A stretch of DNA of 6,795 nucleotides, from positions 1-6,795 of the forward strand of contig CAYUEV010000062.1 of NCBI GenBank assembly GCA_964443825.1, read 5' to 3'. A program made the position numbers and the translations under genes. Below, piece after piece: positions 5,903 through 6,795 of this stretch. The notes beneath the pieces are model-generated. The model saw only the letters and a list, made by a program, of their open reading frames with translations, ran no database searches and was not told the origin of the DNA. Origin of the DNA: UBA1081 sp964443825. GTDB lineage: Bacteria > Bacillota > Clostridia > Oscillospirales > Acutalibacteraceae. Every line of letters begins with the position of its first letter. Position 1 is the stretch's first letter.

Positions 5903-6568
5903 ATGATAAACATAGCTATAGACGGCCCCGCCGGAGCGGGAAAAAGCAGCGCCGCCAAGGAACTTTCTAAAAAATTGGGTTTTATTTATGTCGACACCGG
6001 CGCTCTATATAGAGCCGTGGGGCTTTACGCTTTAAGAAAAAACGTATCGCCCGACGACGCCCAAAAGGTCGTCCCTCTCCTCCCCTTCATAAATCTTTCT
6101 CTTAAAATCGATAACGGGGAGCAAAAAGTATTTTTAAACGGCGAGGATGTGTCAAAGGCTATCAGAACTCCCGAAGCCTCGAAAGCTTCAAGCCTTGTGT
6201 CGGCTATTCCTAAAGTGAGAGAGTATCTTCTCGATTTGCAGAGAAATCTCGCCAGGGAAAATAATTGCATAATGGACGGAAGAGATATCGGAACGGTTAT
6301 ACTACCCGACGCCGATTTTAAGTTTTTTGTCACCGCGTCGCCTGAAATAAGGGCGGACAGGCGGTATAAAGAGCTTTTGGAAAAAGGCGTAAAAGAAGAT
6401 TACGACAAAGTTTTAAACGATATTATAGAGCGCGATAAAAACGATTCCACGAGAAAAACCGCCCCATTAAAGCCCGCCCCCGACGCCATTCTAATTGACA
6501 CGAGCGGCATGACTTTAAATGAGGTTGTAGATAAATTGCTAAATATAATAAACGACAGAAACAACTGA
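5903..6568 (+). CDS. cmk: cytidylate kinase (CMP kinase)
   Basis: The enzyme phosphorylates CMP and dCMP with ATP to CDP and dCDP in the cytoplasm, recycling nucleotides from RNA and lipid turnover. The 221-aa protein has the P-loop GPAGAGKSS (8-16), the DTGALYRA block (31-38), a CMP-binding region with R88 and R106 (IRTPEASKASS, then PKVREYLL), the family hallmark MDGRDIGTVILPDADFKFF (124-142), and the arginine-rich lid ERDKNDSTRKTAPLKPAPDA (176-195). All expected catalytic arginines appear present and the length is usual for bacterial Cmk. Flavoprotein followed by cmk is a frequent clostridial pair. In many relatives plsC, ispH or rpsA follows cmk closely; here a hairpin-rich non-coding stretch and a terminator follow instead, so the operon seems to end with this gene. 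Confidence 0.95.
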   Translation: MINIAIDGPAGAGKSSAAKELSKKLGFIYVDTGALYRAVGLYALRKNVSPDDAQKVVPLLPFINLSLKIDNGEQKVFLNGEDVSKAIRTPEASKASSLVSAIPKVREYLLDLQRNLARENNCIMDGRDIGTVILPDADFKFFVTASPEIRADRRYKELLEKGVKEDYDKVLNDIIERDKNDSTRKTAPLKPAPDAILIDTSGMTLNEVVDKLLNIINDRNN

Positions 6569-6741
6569 CGATTAACCCCGCCGCACGTTTTAACGGTTGG
6601 CGATCGTCTGTTGGCGTTTAATAAAGCGGATATAATTTTATCTTATTTATAACCGCTGACAGCTACCGCTATTTGACCGGCACGACAATACTACGTGCTT
6701 TACTATTCCGTTGAATAAAGTAATGCGAAGCGTTAAGAAAG
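6569..6741. other. gene-free, hairpin-rich stretch after cmk
   Basis: No plausible gene is visible; stop codons are dense on both strands and no tRNA or known riboswitch core was recognised. Four successive inverted repeats are seen. GACGAT (6567-6572, overlapping the cmk stop) pairs with ATCGTC (6603-6608), with AACC/GGTT inside. AGCGG (6625-6629) pairs with CCGCT (6653-6657), with TATAA/TTATA inside. GCACG (6680-6684) pairs with CGTGC (6694-6698). TTACTATTC (6700-6708) pairs with GAAT plus AGTAA (6713-6723), with an AA bulge. This may be a structured 3' untranslated region, a small RNA or the leader of the next gene. Confidence 0.4.
6611..6636 (+). promoter_or_regulatory. possible promoter after cmk (perfect -10, poor -35)
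   Basis: TATAAT (6631-6636) is a perfect -10 hexamer. The best -35, TTGGCG (6611-6616), matches 4 of 6 and lies only 14 bases away, shorter than the usual 16-18, and there is no extended -10 TG. If active, transcription would start near 6643 and run into the terminator hairpin at 6743, giving an RNA of roughly 130-140 bases. Confidence 0.25.
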
Positions 6742-6780
6742 TCCCCGCGGAAAACTTCCCGCGGGGGATTATGTTATTTT
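6742..6780 (+). terminator. rho-independent terminator, possibly bidirectional
   Basis: CCCCGCGG (6743-6750) pairs perfectly with CCGCGGGG (6759-6766) across an eight-base loop, giving a strong stem of eight G-C pairs. The T tract on the + strand is broken (ATTATGTTATTTT). On the - strand the stem is followed by ACTTTCTT, also broken. It probably ends the cmk transcript. It could equally serve a convergent gene beyond 6795, or act as an attenuator of a downstream gene. Confidence 0.65.
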
Positions 6781-6795
6781 GCGTTTAATTATCCC

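Noticed and set aside
6723..6788. 21-codon + strand open frame starting at 6723
   Set aside because: It runs through the terminator hairpin, and has no ribosome binding site.
6569..6795. tRNA, T-box, riboswitch or CRISPR element in the tail
   Set aside because: No cloverleaf or TTCRA loop, no GGAACCGCG T-box core, no known riboswitch core and no regularly spaced repeats were found.

Overview
The window looks like chromosomal housekeeping DNA from a Gram-positive, probably anaerobic, Clostridia-type bacterium (Firmicutes/Bacillota). The evidence is a Rex-family redox repressor, a compact acn-icd pair, ribosome binding sites that match the GGTGAT end of the anti-Shine-Dalgarno complement, and a rex / unknown gene / BaiN-YhiN-like flavoprotein / cmk order typical of clostridial genomes. 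The species cannot be named. All six genes lie on the + strand, are intact and are closely packed. There is no mobile element, CRISPR array, tRNA, rRNA or obvious laterally acquired block.

Region 1 (1-141) is the control region of the first operon. A good sigma-A type promoter (TTGATA, 17 bases, TAGAAT) is overlapped by an 18-base sequence resembling a Rex operator. A CodY-box-like sequence lies just upstream, and the leader is T-rich with short repeats. Region 2 (142-3250) is acn (aconitase, 643 aa) and icd (isocitrate dehydrogenase, 384 aa), 22 bases apart. Together they convert citrate to 2-oxoglutarate, the oxidative branch that feeds glutamate synthesis in many anaerobes.

Region 3 (3251-5878) begins with a 55-base gap holding a second promoter-like element with a weaker Rex-like palindrome. 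It is followed by rex, an unrecognised 223-aa protein that looks like part of a beta-propeller, and a 415-aa HI0933/YhiN/BaiN-family flavoprotein. Region 4 (5903-6568) is cmk, cytidylate kinase. Region 5 (6569-6795) has no gene. It holds a run of small inverted repeats, a perfect TATAAT and a strong GC-rich terminator hairpin.

The best unifying hypothesis is a redox circuit. Rex senses NADH/NAD+, lies directly downstream of a reduced-cofactor-generating pathway, and may have operators at both the acn and rex promoters. I see no evidence of an entirely new biological system. The least explained items are the conserved-looking unknown protein between rex and the flavoprotein, and the structured tail after cmk.
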